Below, one piece after another: positions 43,322-50,875 of a DNA stretch of 50,875 nt. A program made the position numbers and the translations under genes. How positions within the stretch are numbered: the first letter of the stretch is position 1; the number at the start of each line of letters is the position of its first letter. Location: NCBI GenBank assembly GCA_035302345.1, contig DATGSS010000011.1, positions 1 to 50,875 of the forward strand, given 5' to 3'. This DNA is from Paenalcaligenes sp035302345 (GTDB taxonomy: Bacteria; Pseudomonadota; Gammaproteobacteria; Burkholderiales; Burkholderiaceae_B). The notes beneath the pieces are model-generated. The model ran no database searches. It was not told where the DNA came from and saw nothing but the letters and a program-made list of their open reading frames with translations.

Positions 43322-43792
43322 TTATCGGCGTGTATTGAGGCGATGAATGCGATCGCTAGGGGTGATGATGTCTGTGATGCGTATGCCATATTTATCATCT
43401 ACAACCACTACCTCTCCCTGAGCAATCAAATACCCGTTAACGTAAACATCCATGGGTTCACCAGCCAGCCCGTCTAGCTCTACGACAGAGCCCTGACCCA
43501 ATTGAAGAATGTTTTTAATAGTGAGCCGTGTTCTGCCCAGTTCAACTGATAGTTGCACAGGAATATCCATAATCATGTCAATATCGCTTTGACTGACCCC
43601 GTGCTTTTGTTCAAGCGGTTGAAAGATATTGTCAGCATCATCCGGGGCGGATTCTGCTTGATCGCCGTCATGGGATTCGTCAGGGCTGCCTTGTGCTTGC
43701 TCGGCGAGCGCCTCTTCCCAACTAATAGCTAGCTCATCTTGGGTGTCTTTAGGGGTATCTTCGATATGCGGTTCATTTTTTTGATTCGTCAT
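43322..43792 (-). CDS. fliN: Flagellar motor switch protein FliN
   Basis: This 156-residue C-ring protein has a C-terminal SpoA domain: IDMIMDIPVQLSVELGRTRLTIKNILQLGQGSVVELDGLAGEPMDVYVNGYLIAQGEVVVVDDKYGIRITDII. The first ~60 residues are acidic and variable, as usual. I chose ATG 43792; a GTG one codon earlier is also possible. AAGGTGAG lies upstream. The start overlaps the end of fliM by 20 bp, which suggests coupled translation. Confidence 0.96.
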   Translation of the reverse strand: MTNQKNEPHIEDTPKDTQDELAISWEEALAEQAQGSPDESHDGDQAESAPDDADNIFQPLEQKHGVSQSDIDMIMDIPVQLSVELGRTRLTIKNILQLGQGSVVELDGLAGEPMDVYVNGYLIAQGEVVVVDDKYGIRITDIITPSDRIHRLNTRR

Positions 43793-44795
43793 CACTACTC
43801 ACCTTGTGTAGTTTAGATTCTTGATAAGACAAAATACGGTTGACGCGGATGGCGTAGTGGCCATTAAAGGTGCCATACCCGCAACGCAGTATAGGAACCC
43901 CATCGACATGTGCAGTCATTTCTGTAGGCAATTCCATTGGCAAGACATCCCCTTTTTCGAGGCGTAATAATTCACCAATTGTTGAAGGGATGGTTTGAAA
44001 TTCTGCTGACAGTTCTACCTCTGCACTGCGGACTTGATGGCTCAATTGACGCGTCCAGCGCTGGTCTATTTCGCTATCGCTGGTGTCTTGTAAAGGGCGC
44101 GTCAGCAGATCGCGCAGTGGCTCAATCATGGAATAGGGTAAGCACACGTTTAGATTGCCACCTTGGGCGCCAAATTCAATACTGAAAGGCGTTACTACCA
44201 CTAATTCATTGCTGGTGCTGATGCGCGCAAATTTGGTATGCATTTCTGAACGTATATATTCAAAATCCAACTGATAAACGTTTTCCCAGGCAGCGCAATA
44301 GCTTTCCAAGGTATGGGTGAGCAATCGCAAAATGATGCGTTGTTCAGTGGTCGTAAAATCTCGGCCTTCGATCCGAGTGTTATAACGTCCGTGGCCCCCA
44401 AATAAACTATCAATAATGAGAAAGACCAGATGCGGATCAAAAGTAAATAACGCTGTCCCACGCAATGGTTTGAGAGCGACCATATTTAAATTGCTAGGCA
44501 CGGGTAAATTGCGTTCAAAATCACTGTATTTTTGGATACGTACAGAGCCCACCGTGATATCTGCGTTGCGGCGCATAAAACTTAAAAGAGTATGTCGCAG
44601 GTGACGAGCAAACCGCTCGTTGATGAGCTCTAACGTTTGCATACGATGTCGGATGACTTTTTCAGGTGAAGTCAGATCGTAAGGCCTCACACCACCAACC
44701 ATGGTGGGTTGCTCTTCGTCCGGGAGCTCTTGACCGGTTACTCCGGCCAACAGGGCGTCAACCTCATCTTGCGATAAAAAGCTTTGATAGGACAT
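43773..44795 (-). CDS. fliM: Flagellar motor switch protein FliM
   Basis: This 340-residue C-ring protein binds CheY-P and transmits it to the switch. The N-terminal CheY-P-binding peptide LSQDEVDALLAGV, the GGVRPYDLTSPEKVIRHRM segment, the GGHGR of the middle domain, and the C-terminal SpoA domain are present. ATG 44795 shares its first base with the fliL stop (TGATG); a GTG one codon earlier is possible. This tight junction and the fliN overlap argue for one transcript. Confidence 0.97.
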   Translation of the reverse strand: MSYQSFLSQDEVDALLAGVTGQELPDEEQPTMVGGVRPYDLTSPEKVIRHRMQTLELINERFARHLRHTLLSFMRRNADITVGSVRIQKYSDFERNLPVPSNLNMVALKPLRGTALFTFDPHLVFLIIDSLFGGHGRYNTRIEGRDFTTTEQRIILRLLTHTLESYCAAWENVYQLDFEYIRSEMHTKFARISTSNELVVVTPFSIEFGAQGGNLNVCLPYSMIEPLRDLLTRPLQDTSDSEIDQRWTRQLSHQVRSAEVELSAEFQTIPSTIGELLRLEKGDVLPMELPTEMTAHVDGVPILRCGYGTFNGHYAIRVNRILSYQESKLHKVSSDDESKK

Positions 44796-45376
44796 CACTG
44801 CACCACAAAGGTGGTAAATAAAACATGATTAATTTCAGGTGCCTGATTGGCAGGTGGGTAGGGCAGACTGAGCGATTCATCCAATTGTTGGATCAGTGTT
44901 TCGCGCCCGGTCGGTGTTTGTACCTGTTGAGGATCCTGCAAAGACAATACGTGCAAGATCCGATCGCGCACGACTGGCTGATATTGTTGCAATAATTCAC
45001 GCGAATGATTATCGGCTACTTGCAAAGTAATCCCGACATAAAGAATGCGAGAGCGCCCCTCCTGATCAAGCGTGACTGTAAATGGCTCAAAATCTACAAA
45101 ATTGGGCTTAGCATTGCTAATCAGGGGGGTTCGTAATGGTTTAGAGTTGGATTCAGCATCATTGTTAGCGGGTTGTGATTGCTGACTGTTTGGATTGAGT
45201 TTGGCCAGTGAAAAATCTGGCCAAACAAAATATAAAGTAGTTAAAGCGCTGAGCACCCCAACCACCAAAATCAACAAAATTAGCCTAAAGATTCGTTCGC
45301 CCAGGCCTTTTTGGCGCGGCCTCTGGTAGGCTGCCCGAGGTTGTGAACTGCGGCGGGCCGATGAAGATGTATTCAT
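44795..45376 (-). CDS. fliL: Flagellar basal body-associated protein FliL
   Basis: This 193-residue inner-membrane protein surrounds stators and supports torque. It has a basic cytoplasmic N-terminus, one membrane helix (residues ~30-52), a Ser/Asn/Gln-rich linker, and a periplasmic domain with FEPFTVTLDQEGRSRILYVGITLQV and the RDRILHVLSLQDPQQVQTPTGRETLIQQL motif. The gene begins 37 bp after fliK. Confidence 0.95.
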   Translation of the reverse strand: MNTSSSARRSSQPRAAYQRPRQKGLGERIFRLILLILVVGVLSALTTLYFVWPDFSLAKLNPNSQQSQPANNDAESNSKPLRTPLISNAKPNFVDFEPFTVTLDQEGRSRILYVGITLQVADNHSRELLQQYQPVVRDRILHVLSLQDPQQVQTPTGRETLIQQLDESLSLPYPPANQAPEINHVLFTTFVVQ

Positions 45377-45413
45377 GGGTTTTTATAATGCACTTAGAGT
45401 AATCAAATAAAAA

Positions 45414-46670
45414 TTAGGCAAAGGTGTTAATGATTGATTGTGGGTGGTAAAAACGCTTTGCATTTGAGGGTGTTTCGATCTGCGTGATGCTGGGGGTTGC
45501 GCCAGTGGATGAGGTGTTGTTTTGTCTTTGGCCTTGATTTAGCGCTTGTTTAAAGGCCGAGTATTGCTCATCTGCGGTTTGCTGCTCATCGCCAACCCAG
45601 GTGTTTCCCAGTTCTAACCCCGCTTGCTCAAATTGTTGTGATAATTGCGGCAGAGCGTGCTCTACACTTTGCCGTACATAAGCATGGGGTGAAAAAAATT
45701 GCGCACTGATTTGCCCCTCTTGTAATTGCAGGTTGACCTGCAGAGGGCCTAGATGTGGCGGATCTAGCCGTATTTGGGCGATTGATTGCCCAGTAGAAGC
45801 ATTAGATGCGACACGTAAAAGACTTTTTCCTAGTTGTTGAGACCATTGTGGGTGTTGTATGTGCAAATCTAGCTTATCTTCAAAAACAGGCATTGAATGA
45901 TTTAGATTGGGCGACTGTGTACTCACCGTGCTTTGCGCTGTGAAGGCAGGTGTCTGAACCGATAGGAAAGTAGCATGAGTATCTATTCCATTCGTCTGCG
46001 TTAACACGGATAAGTGGGTGTTTGGCGTGTTTTTTTCTGTCCGGGCAAATAACTCAGCTGCAACCGGAGTGTTATTAGATGTTGATTTGTTTATAGGCTT
46101 TTTAGGCTGATTGGAGTTTTTTCTGAGGTGATCTTCCTGGTGGGTGACGTTGTCAGCAGAAATATGTTTAGGTTTGTATTTATGCTGAAAGGATTTATCA
46201 TCCAGTACGTGTGGAGCTGCATCTAAGGTTGGCTTAGGGTTTTGCCCGCTGCCTTGTGAATGCAATTCATTGCCTTTCTGTCCAAGACTAAAGCGATGAG
46301 CATGCAGTACCCGTTGTGGATCATGAAAGTTTTGTTTTATCTTTTGATCCTGACCTAAATGAACGCTCGTAGTCTGTGCTTGGCTCATATCCAGCATTCT
46401 TTGATGGTTAGGGTCTAGGCTGCGATCCAGCACAGCTGTAAAGTTTTTTATGTCGTGTTTAGGGTTGCCTGTATGTGCGCGGTGAGTAATCTTTGTCCAA
46501 TCATTTTTGATGTTCGATTGTTCTGAAAATTGTGTCAGTGCCAGTGCAAATACCGATGGGCTGTGATCGCTATCTTGCAACCCCTCGTCCAAATGCGTCG
46601 ATAGGGTTGTATGAGTAGCGGATTTCGGCTGCTTGGTTATGAGCAGGGAGTCAATTGGATTAGAAATCAT
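45414..46670 (-). CDS. fliK: Flagellar hook-length control protein FliK
   Basis: This 418-residue exported ruler protein measures hook length and triggers the FlhB switch. Residues 1-~270 are Thr/Ser/His/Gln/Asn-rich and poorly conserved, as in other FliK proteins. The C-terminal domain is clear: QWSQQLGKSLLRVA, IRLDPPHLGPLQVNLQLQEGQISAQFFSPHAYVRQSVEHALPQLSQQFEQAGLELG. The start ATG overlaps the fliJ stop as ATGA. Confidence 0.94.
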   Translation of the reverse strand: MISNPIDSLLITKQPKSATHTTLSTHLDEGLQDSDHSPSVFALALTQFSEQSNIKNDWTKITHRAHTGNPKHDIKNFTAVLDRSLDPNHQRMLDMSQAQTTSVHLGQDQKIKQNFHDPQRVLHAHRFSLGQKGNELHSQGSGQNPKPTLDAAPHVLDDKSFQHKYKPKHISADNVTHQEDHLRKNSNQPKKPINKSTSNNTPVAAELFARTEKNTPNTHLSVLTQTNGIDTHATFLSVQTPAFTAQSTVSTQSPNLNHSMPVFEDKLDLHIQHPQWSQQLGKSLLRVASNASTGQSIAQIRLDPPHLGPLQVNLQLQEGQISAQFFSPHAYVRQSVEHALPQLSQQFEQAGLELGNTWVGDEQQTADEQYSAFKQALNQGQRQNNTSSTGATPSITQIETPSNAKRFYHPQSIINTFA

Positions 46671-47140
46671 AAAATTTCCTGACTAAACGGGGCTTGAGCA
46701 CGTTGTGCTAATTGACTGGCTATTTCATCATTGTGGCGCTGTACGTGGCGGTTAGCCTCATATTGTGCCGCCTGCTGCGCGCGCTGAATAAGGGTTTCAA
46801 AAGCTTTACAGCGTTGTCGTAACTCTTGCCACTTTTGTTGTGCCTCTGCGCGTTGCGTGGATAACTGAGCTACTCTATTATTTTGCTCTGCCATGGCGGT
46901 TTCTAAAGTGCTAATAAAGCGCATAAAATTGTGATAGTTTGCGATTGAGACCCCAAGTTTGGATGTCGTATTTAAACGATGCGTGTATTCTTGGTGATAT
47001 TGCTTTAATTGTTGTAGCTGCTGTAATGCTGTTTGATGGTTTTGATGTAGGGTGCGCAGCCTTTGGGCCATTTGCTCGAGTTGAGTTTGGCTCAATTCTA
47101 ATAAGCGCTGAAAACCTTTGCTTTTCTGGGGTGAAATCAT
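46667..47140 (-). CDS. fliJ: Flagellar export protein FliJ
   Basis: This 157-residue coiled-coil protein sits in the FliI ATPase ring and links it to FlhA. It is almost entirely Gln/Leu/Ala-rich helix (KGFQRLLELSQTQLEQMAQRLRTLHQNHQTALQQLQQLKQYHQEY). I chose ATG 47140 because AGGAG lies 8 bp upstream and the protein then starts next to the fliI stop. The longer GTG reading from 47164 would overlap fliI by 23 bp. The identification rests on structure, length and gene order, because FliJ sequences are poorly conserved. Confidence 0.92.
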   Translation of the reverse strand: MISPQKSKGFQRLLELSQTQLEQMAQRLRTLHQNHQTALQQLQQLKQYHQEYTHRLNTTSKLGVSIANYHNFMRFISTLETAMAEQNNRVAQLSTQRAEAQQKWQELRQRCKAFETLIQRAQQAAQYEANRHVQRHNDEIASQLAQRAQAPFSQEIL

Positions 47141-47141
47141 G

Positions 47142-48572
47142 TCAAGCTCCTGCAGGGTGCGCAAAGATGTGATTTAACTCAGCAACTGCACGTGCGTAAT
47201 CAATAGCTTCGTGCATGTCTTGTTGCAAGTACTGCTGTAACTGAGGATAGCGTTGGATGGCTGTATCCGTAGCGGGGTCTTGGCCGGGCACATAGGCACC
47301 CACCGTAATCAGATCATGGTTGCGTTGGTACAAAGAGCTCTCTCGTTTAAAGTGCTGCACTAAATTTCTTTGTTCAGCTGGGACGATTTGTGCCAGCACT
47401 CGTGAAATTGAGCCTTCAATATTGATCGCAGGATAATGACCACTATCTGCCAGTTGCCTAGAAAGCACGACGTGACCATCTAAAATGGCACGAGCTGAGT
47501 CAGCGATTGGATCTTGTTGGTCATCGCCCTCGGTTAATACGGTGTAAAAGGCGGTTAAAGATCCGTTTTGGCTGTGCACATGACTATTGCCAGCACGCTC
47601 TACTAGCGCAGGCAGCATATTAAAAACAGAGGGCGGGTAGCCTTTGGTAGCGGGTGGTTCTCCTAGGGCTAATGCTATTTCTCGCTGTGCCATCGCGTAA
47701 CGTGTCAATGAGTCCATGATGAGTAGGACGTGCTGTCCAGTATCGCGGAAGTGCTCGGCGATACGGGTCGCATAACTAGCCGCTTGCAACCTGAGCAGCG
47801 GGGACACATCAGCAGGTGCGGCAACCACTACCGAACGCTGCAAACCTTGTGGGCCTAGGTTCTGATCAATAAATTCGCGTACTTCACGGCCGCGCTCTCC
47901 TATCAAGCCCACGACGACGATATCTGCCTGTGTAAAGCGTGCCATCATTCCTAAAAGCACACTTTTGCCCACGCCCGAACCAGCGAATAACCCCATGCGC
48001 TGACCTCGTCCAACAGTCAACAGTCCGTTAATTGCGCGCACACCCACATCTAATACATCTTTGATAGGAGGGCGTTGCAAGGGGTTTATGGGCGTATTAT
48101 TTAGTGCCGCAACTGGGCCACTGAGGGGGGCACCGCCATCCAGAGGTTGTCCTGTACCATCCAGCACGCGGCCAAGCAACTGCTCGCCGATAGGCAACGC
48201 TCGAGCGGGAGTGCTGCTCATATTAATAGAGAGATTGTTTTTTATGCCATTTCGTAGGGATTCAGTACGCACAGCCAGGGGCCGGATCGCAGCTCCTGGT
48301 TCAATGTTTGACAGAGGCTGTAGGGGCATCAAATAAGTAATGCCGTTAGCAAAACCAACCACTTCGGCATCGGACCAAGGCTGTGCGGCGTGGGGTGTGT
48401 AAATCTGGCATGCAGCACCCACTGATAAGTTAAGTCCTACAGCCTCTAACACTAACCCTGTCGCGCGTATGATGCGCCCTTCGCGTTGCAACCGAGGGGC
48501 GTGAGCAATGCGCTGTTGCGCTAATTCCAAGATACGCAGACTACGTGAAAGAAAGCCAGTTTCTAAATTCAT
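47142..48572 (-). CDS. fliI: Flagellum-specific ATPase FliI
   Basis: This 476-residue ATPase forms the hexameric ring that unloads export substrates. Walker A is AGSGVGKS (residues 197-204), the catalytic segment GERGREVREF follows, and Walker B is HVLLIMDSLTRYAMAQREIALALGEPPATKGYPPSVF. The C-terminal domain contains SGHYPAINIEGSISRV. The length is close to Salmonella FliI (456) plus a short N-terminal extension. Confidence 0.97.
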   Translation of the reverse strand: MNLETGFLSRSLRILELAQQRIAHAPRLQREGRIIRATGLVLEAVGLNLSVGAACQIYTPHAAQPWSDAEVVGFANGITYLMPLQPLSNIEPGAAIRPLAVRTESLRNGIKNNLSINMSSTPARALPIGEQLLGRVLDGTGQPLDGGAPLSGPVAALNNTPINPLQRPPIKDVLDVGVRAINGLLTVGRGQRMGLFAGSGVGKSVLLGMMARFTQADIVVVGLIGERGREVREFIDQNLGPQGLQRSVVVAAPADVSPLLRLQAASYATRIAEHFRDTGQHVLLIMDSLTRYAMAQREIALALGEPPATKGYPPSVFNMLPALVERAGNSHVHSQNGSLTAFYTVLTEGDDQQDPIADSARAILDGHVVLSRQLADSGHYPAINIEGSISRVLAQIVPAEQRNLVQHFKRESSLYQRNHDLITVGAYVPGQDPATDTAIQRYPQLQQYLQQDMHEAIDYARAVAELNHIFAHPAGA

Positions 48573-48586
48573 TATTTATCTGCTAG

Positions 48587-49366
48587 TTAAAGATTATTTA
48601 CCTTAGGATTCATTTCTGTTTGCGCAGTTTTTGGCAGCAGTGCTGCGATAATTTCTTGCCAACGATGATGCAGCTGTGCATCGACCAGTCCCCATGGGGC
48701 ACGTATGACTACGTCACATGGGCTTAATTTAGGATCAGAAAATAACTGCCAGTGTGACTTCCATTCAGGGTGTTTAGAGAGGGTGAGGTGGTCATCAGGG
48801 TGCACATAGACAGCGATGGGTTGCTCATCAGTCATGTGGCGAACCGCTCTTTGAATGAATGGTAAAAGGTCGTAGTTTTGGGCTTGCACCTCTTGTTGCA
48901 AGACGTGTTCGGCGAGCGCGCAACACAGACTAACTAAAGCCTCACCAAGTGTTTCATCCAGTTGTTGCAATTGTTCAGCTGTGTTTTCAATTAGTTTGTA
49001 TAGTTGATTTGTTTTCTTTTTCTCTAATTCTTTGGCTTCTTGTTGCGCACGTTCCAGTCCTGCTTGGTATCCCTTTTCGAAGCCTTTGTTGTGGCCTTTT
49101 TCATGCCCTTCATTGAGTCCCTGCTGCAAACCTAGCTCGTGACCTTTCGTAAAGCCTTCTTTGTGCCCTTGTGCATGCCCTTGTGTTTTTGCCCGAGTCC
49201 GCAGTTGTTGAATCTCTTCTAGGGCATGACGCAACGTCTCTGCTGTGGGGTGGGCAGCTTTGTTTTTACTTTGGGTGGGATTAATAGCTTTCTGGTTTTC
49301 GATGTTGCTCATAGCTGGCATAGTCCAGGGACGCCAGTTTGAACGTGGCTTAGATGATGTAGTCAT
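48587..49366 (-). CDS. fliH: Flagellar ATPase regulator FliH with long GxxxG repeat
   Basis: This 259-residue protein binds and restrains FliI and carries it to the export gate. The N-terminal WRPW (Trp11 and Trp14) corresponds to the two tryptophans by which enteric FliH docks to the basal body. They confirm the start at 49366, even though it overlaps fliG by 17 bp. Residues 63-103 hold eleven glycines at an exact four-residue interval, the FliH GxxxG repeat, here rich in His/Lys/Glu between the glycines. The C-terminal domain (APWGLVDAQLHHRWQEI) binds FliI. Confidence 0.95.
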   Translation of the reverse strand: MTTSSKPRSNWRPWTMPAMSNIENQKAINPTQSKNKAAHPTAETLRHALEEIQQLRTRAKTQGHAQGHKEGFTKGHELGLQQGLNEGHEKGHNKGFEKGYQAGLERAQQEAKELEKKKTNQLYKLIENTAEQLQQLDETLGEALVSLCCALAEHVLQQEVQAQNYDLLPFIQRAVRHMTDEQPIAVYVHPDDHLTLSKHPEWKSHWQLFSDPKLSPCDVVIRAPWGLVDAQLHHRWQEIIAALLPKTAQTEMNPKVNNL

Positions 49367-50363
49367 CGCTACCCATTCCTCCTAGCGTAATTTGTCCGGA
49401 CTCAGCTAAACGGCGTGCCACTTCAACAATAGCTTTTTGTTCTTCTTCAACCCGCGAAATACGAATGGGGCCTTGCGCTTCAGTGTCCTCGCGCAGCATA
49501 TCTGCAGCACGGCTAGACATATTACGGAAAAACTTTTCGCGTAAATTATCAGTGGCCCCTTTGAGAGCGATGGCTAGCGCACTGCTTTCAATTTCTTTGA
49601 GAATGATTTGTATCGCTGTATCTTCGATATCAGCCAGATTTTCAAAGACAAACATTTCTTCGACGATGCGCTCCGTCAGATCATTATCCATATCACGTAA
49701 ATTATCTACGATGGCTTCTTCATTGACAGAGCTCATGTAGTTGAGGATTTCAGCCGCAGTGCGTGGTCCACCCATTTTGCTGCGTTTGGCACCTTGGCCA
49801 GAGAGCATTTTGTTAAGAACTTCGGTGAGCTCTTGTAATGCATTGGGCTGTACCCCGCCAAAAGTGGCAATACGTAAAACCACGTCATCGCGTAAGCGTT
49901 CAGGGAGCTCAACTAAAATATCAGCGGCACGATCGCGCTCTAAATGAACCAAAATAGTGGCAATGATTTGCGGGTGTTCATCACTAATTAATTCGGCAAC
50001 ACTGGCAGCATCCAGCCAATTAAGTGCGTCGATGCCTCCGCTGTCGCCGTCTCCGCTATCAAGAATGTCTTCGATAATGCCTGCTGCACGATCTTCGCCT
50101 AAAGCTTTGTTGAGCACTGAGCGAATAAAATCATCTGAATCCAAGGTCACTGCCATGAATTGATCGGCTTCGGCACGAAAGGATTCTAGTATTTGATCCA
50201 TGTCTGCTCGGGTCACCTGACGCAGTTGCGCCATCGCCATACCCAGTTCTTGTACCTCACGGGGATTTAGGTAGCGAAACACTTCTGCAGCGGCGTCTTC
50301 ACCTAGAGCCATCATCAAAATAGCGCTATCGCGGAGCGGATCTTTATCGTCTTGGGATGTCAT
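49350..50363 (-). CDS. fliG: Flagellar motor switch protein FliG
   Basis: This 337-residue C-ring protein binds the MS ring and receives torque from MotA. Recognisable parts are SAILMMALGEDAAAEVFRYLNPREVQELGMAMA, the middle-domain EHPQIIATILVHL with the hydrophobic patch, and the C-terminal MFVFENLADIEDTAIQIILKEIESSALAIALKG with the charged torque helix. Its start overlaps the end of fliF by 20 bp. Confidence 0.97.
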   Translation of the reverse strand: MTSQDDKDPLRDSAILMMALGEDAAAEVFRYLNPREVQELGMAMAQLRQVTRADMDQILESFRAEADQFMAVTLDSDDFIRSVLNKALGEDRAAGIIEDILDSGDGDSGGIDALNWLDAASVAELISDEHPQIIATILVHLERDRAADILVELPERLRDDVVLRIATFGGVQPNALQELTEVLNKMLSGQGAKRSKMGGPRTAAEILNYMSSVNEEAIVDNLRDMDNDLTERIVEEMFVFENLADIEDTAIQIILKEIESSALAIALKGATDNLREKFFRNMSSRAADMLREDTEAQGPIRISRVEEEQKAIVEVARRLAESGQITLGGMGSDDYII

Positions 50364-50875
50364 TGGTTTGTTCTTTATTCATCCACGCACGAAGAACCAT
50401 GGCAACGGCTCGGGGATCTTTTTCTGCCATGCTGCGCGCGGTATTAAGATTCTGTTCGTAGCGATTAATTTCAGCTGCACGTTCTTGCACGGACTGTTCT
50501 CTTTTTTGATGTTTGTCTTGTTCTTCACGGATAGCATGGGCCTGCGCCCAGGTATGTAACCCATTTTGAATAAGGGGCTGGATGATAATGCGCCATACCG
50601 CAAAAAACAGCAGTGCGAGCAATAAATACTTGATGAGCGTAAAAGCCATTTCAATCAGATCGTATTTCTCTAAAAAATGCATGCTTTGTTTTTTCTGGTT
50701 CTCACTGAAACGAGCATTGACGATGCTGATGGTATCGCCTCTGTCAAACTGATAACCAACAGCCTGTTTGACCAGGTCTTGTAGATTGGCGAGTTCTTCT
50801 GTGCTTAAAGGTTGCCAGCTGTCATCGATGTGACGCTCGTTGACCACGACTGCTATAGACAATCTTTTGAGTTTG
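50344..50875 (-). CDS. fliF: Flagellar MS-ring protein FliF (C-terminal part, cut by window edge)
   Basis: About 177 residues of the C-terminus of FliF are present. The frame continues to the window edge, so the start lies outside. The segment shows the ring-building motif end (KRLSIAVVVN), the region TEELANLQDLVKQAVGYQFDRGDTISIVNARF, the second membrane helix (IKYLLLALLFFAVWRIIIQPLI), and the cytoplasmic tail whose last residues (DPRAVAMVLRAWMNKE) bind FliG. Full FliF is about 550-570 residues. Confidence 0.95.
   Translation of the reverse strand, partial: KLKRLSIAVVVNERHIDDSWQPLSTEELANLQDLVKQAVGYQFDRGDTISIVNARFSENQKKQSMHFLEKYDLIEMAFTLIKYLLLALLFFAVWRIIIQPLIQNGLHTWAQAHAIREEQDKHQKREQSVQERAAEINRYEQNLNTARSMAEKDPRAVAMVLRAWMNKEQTNDIPRR

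Noticed and set aside
1..50875. CRISPR arrays, insertion sequences, prophage or rRNA genes
   Set aside because: No regularly spaced direct repeats, transposase-like frames, phage structural genes or rRNA segments were seen anywhere in the window.

Overview
The window is a chromosomal segment of a motile betaproteobacterium of moderate GC content. The flagellar/chemotaxis layout (flhDC, motAB, cheAW, a receptor, cheRBYZ, flhBA, flgNMA, flgB to flgL, a second receptor, then fliR to fliF on the minus strand) is the arrangement I associate with the Alcaligenaceae (Bordetella/Alcaligenes type). The base composition is lower than in Bordetella and fits one of the lower-GC genera of that family. The family assignment is inferred from gene order and protein similarity by eye; I could not run a search.

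Bases 1-13000 are a mixed metabolic and stress region. It starts with the C-terminal part of a TorA/DMSO-reductase-type molybdoenzyme that carries an extra C-terminal haem c domain. Next come a tRNA-Asn and a CbiM-like permease. A divergent persulfide dioxygenase/BigR-type repressor pair follows. Then a cadR/cadA heavy-metal efflux pair is separated by a clear MerR-type operator. A SulP anion transporter, a TM2-domain membrane protein and divergent glpK/glpD for glycerol use complete the region.

Bases 13000-50875 are one contiguous flagellar and chemotaxis island. It starts with the master regulator genes flhDC, preceded by a long leader that contains a small ORF with a perfect Shine-Dalgarno sequence. 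The stator genes motAB, preceded by a candidate FliA promoter, lead into cheA, cheW, a receptor, cheR, cheB, cheY and cheZ, then the export-gate genes flhB and flhA. The minus-strand flgA-flgM-flgN cluster has a good FliA promoter before flgM and diverges from the rod/hook operon flgBCDEFGHIJKL. A second receptor, whose tail ends in a CheR/CheB-docking-type pentapeptide, closes that run. Converging on it from the other side is the minus-strand operon fliF-G-H-I-J-K-L-M-N-(OP fused)-Q-R. The window ends inside fliF. fliE and the filament genes (fliC, fliD, fliS, fliT) are not in the window.

Most genes are complete, canonical and tightly packed, with many start/stop overlaps. I see no insertion sequence, prophage, CRISPR array or rRNA. 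I found no wholly new system. The observations most worth following up are the in-frame FliO-FliP fusion with a hairpin just before a possible internal fliP start, the molybdoenzyme-cytochrome c fusion, the NPTR (not NPTH) cleavage motif of FlhB, the second receptor with almost no periplasmic domain but a docking pentapeptide, the flhDC leader ORF, and the unexplained terminator-like element between cadR and cadA.
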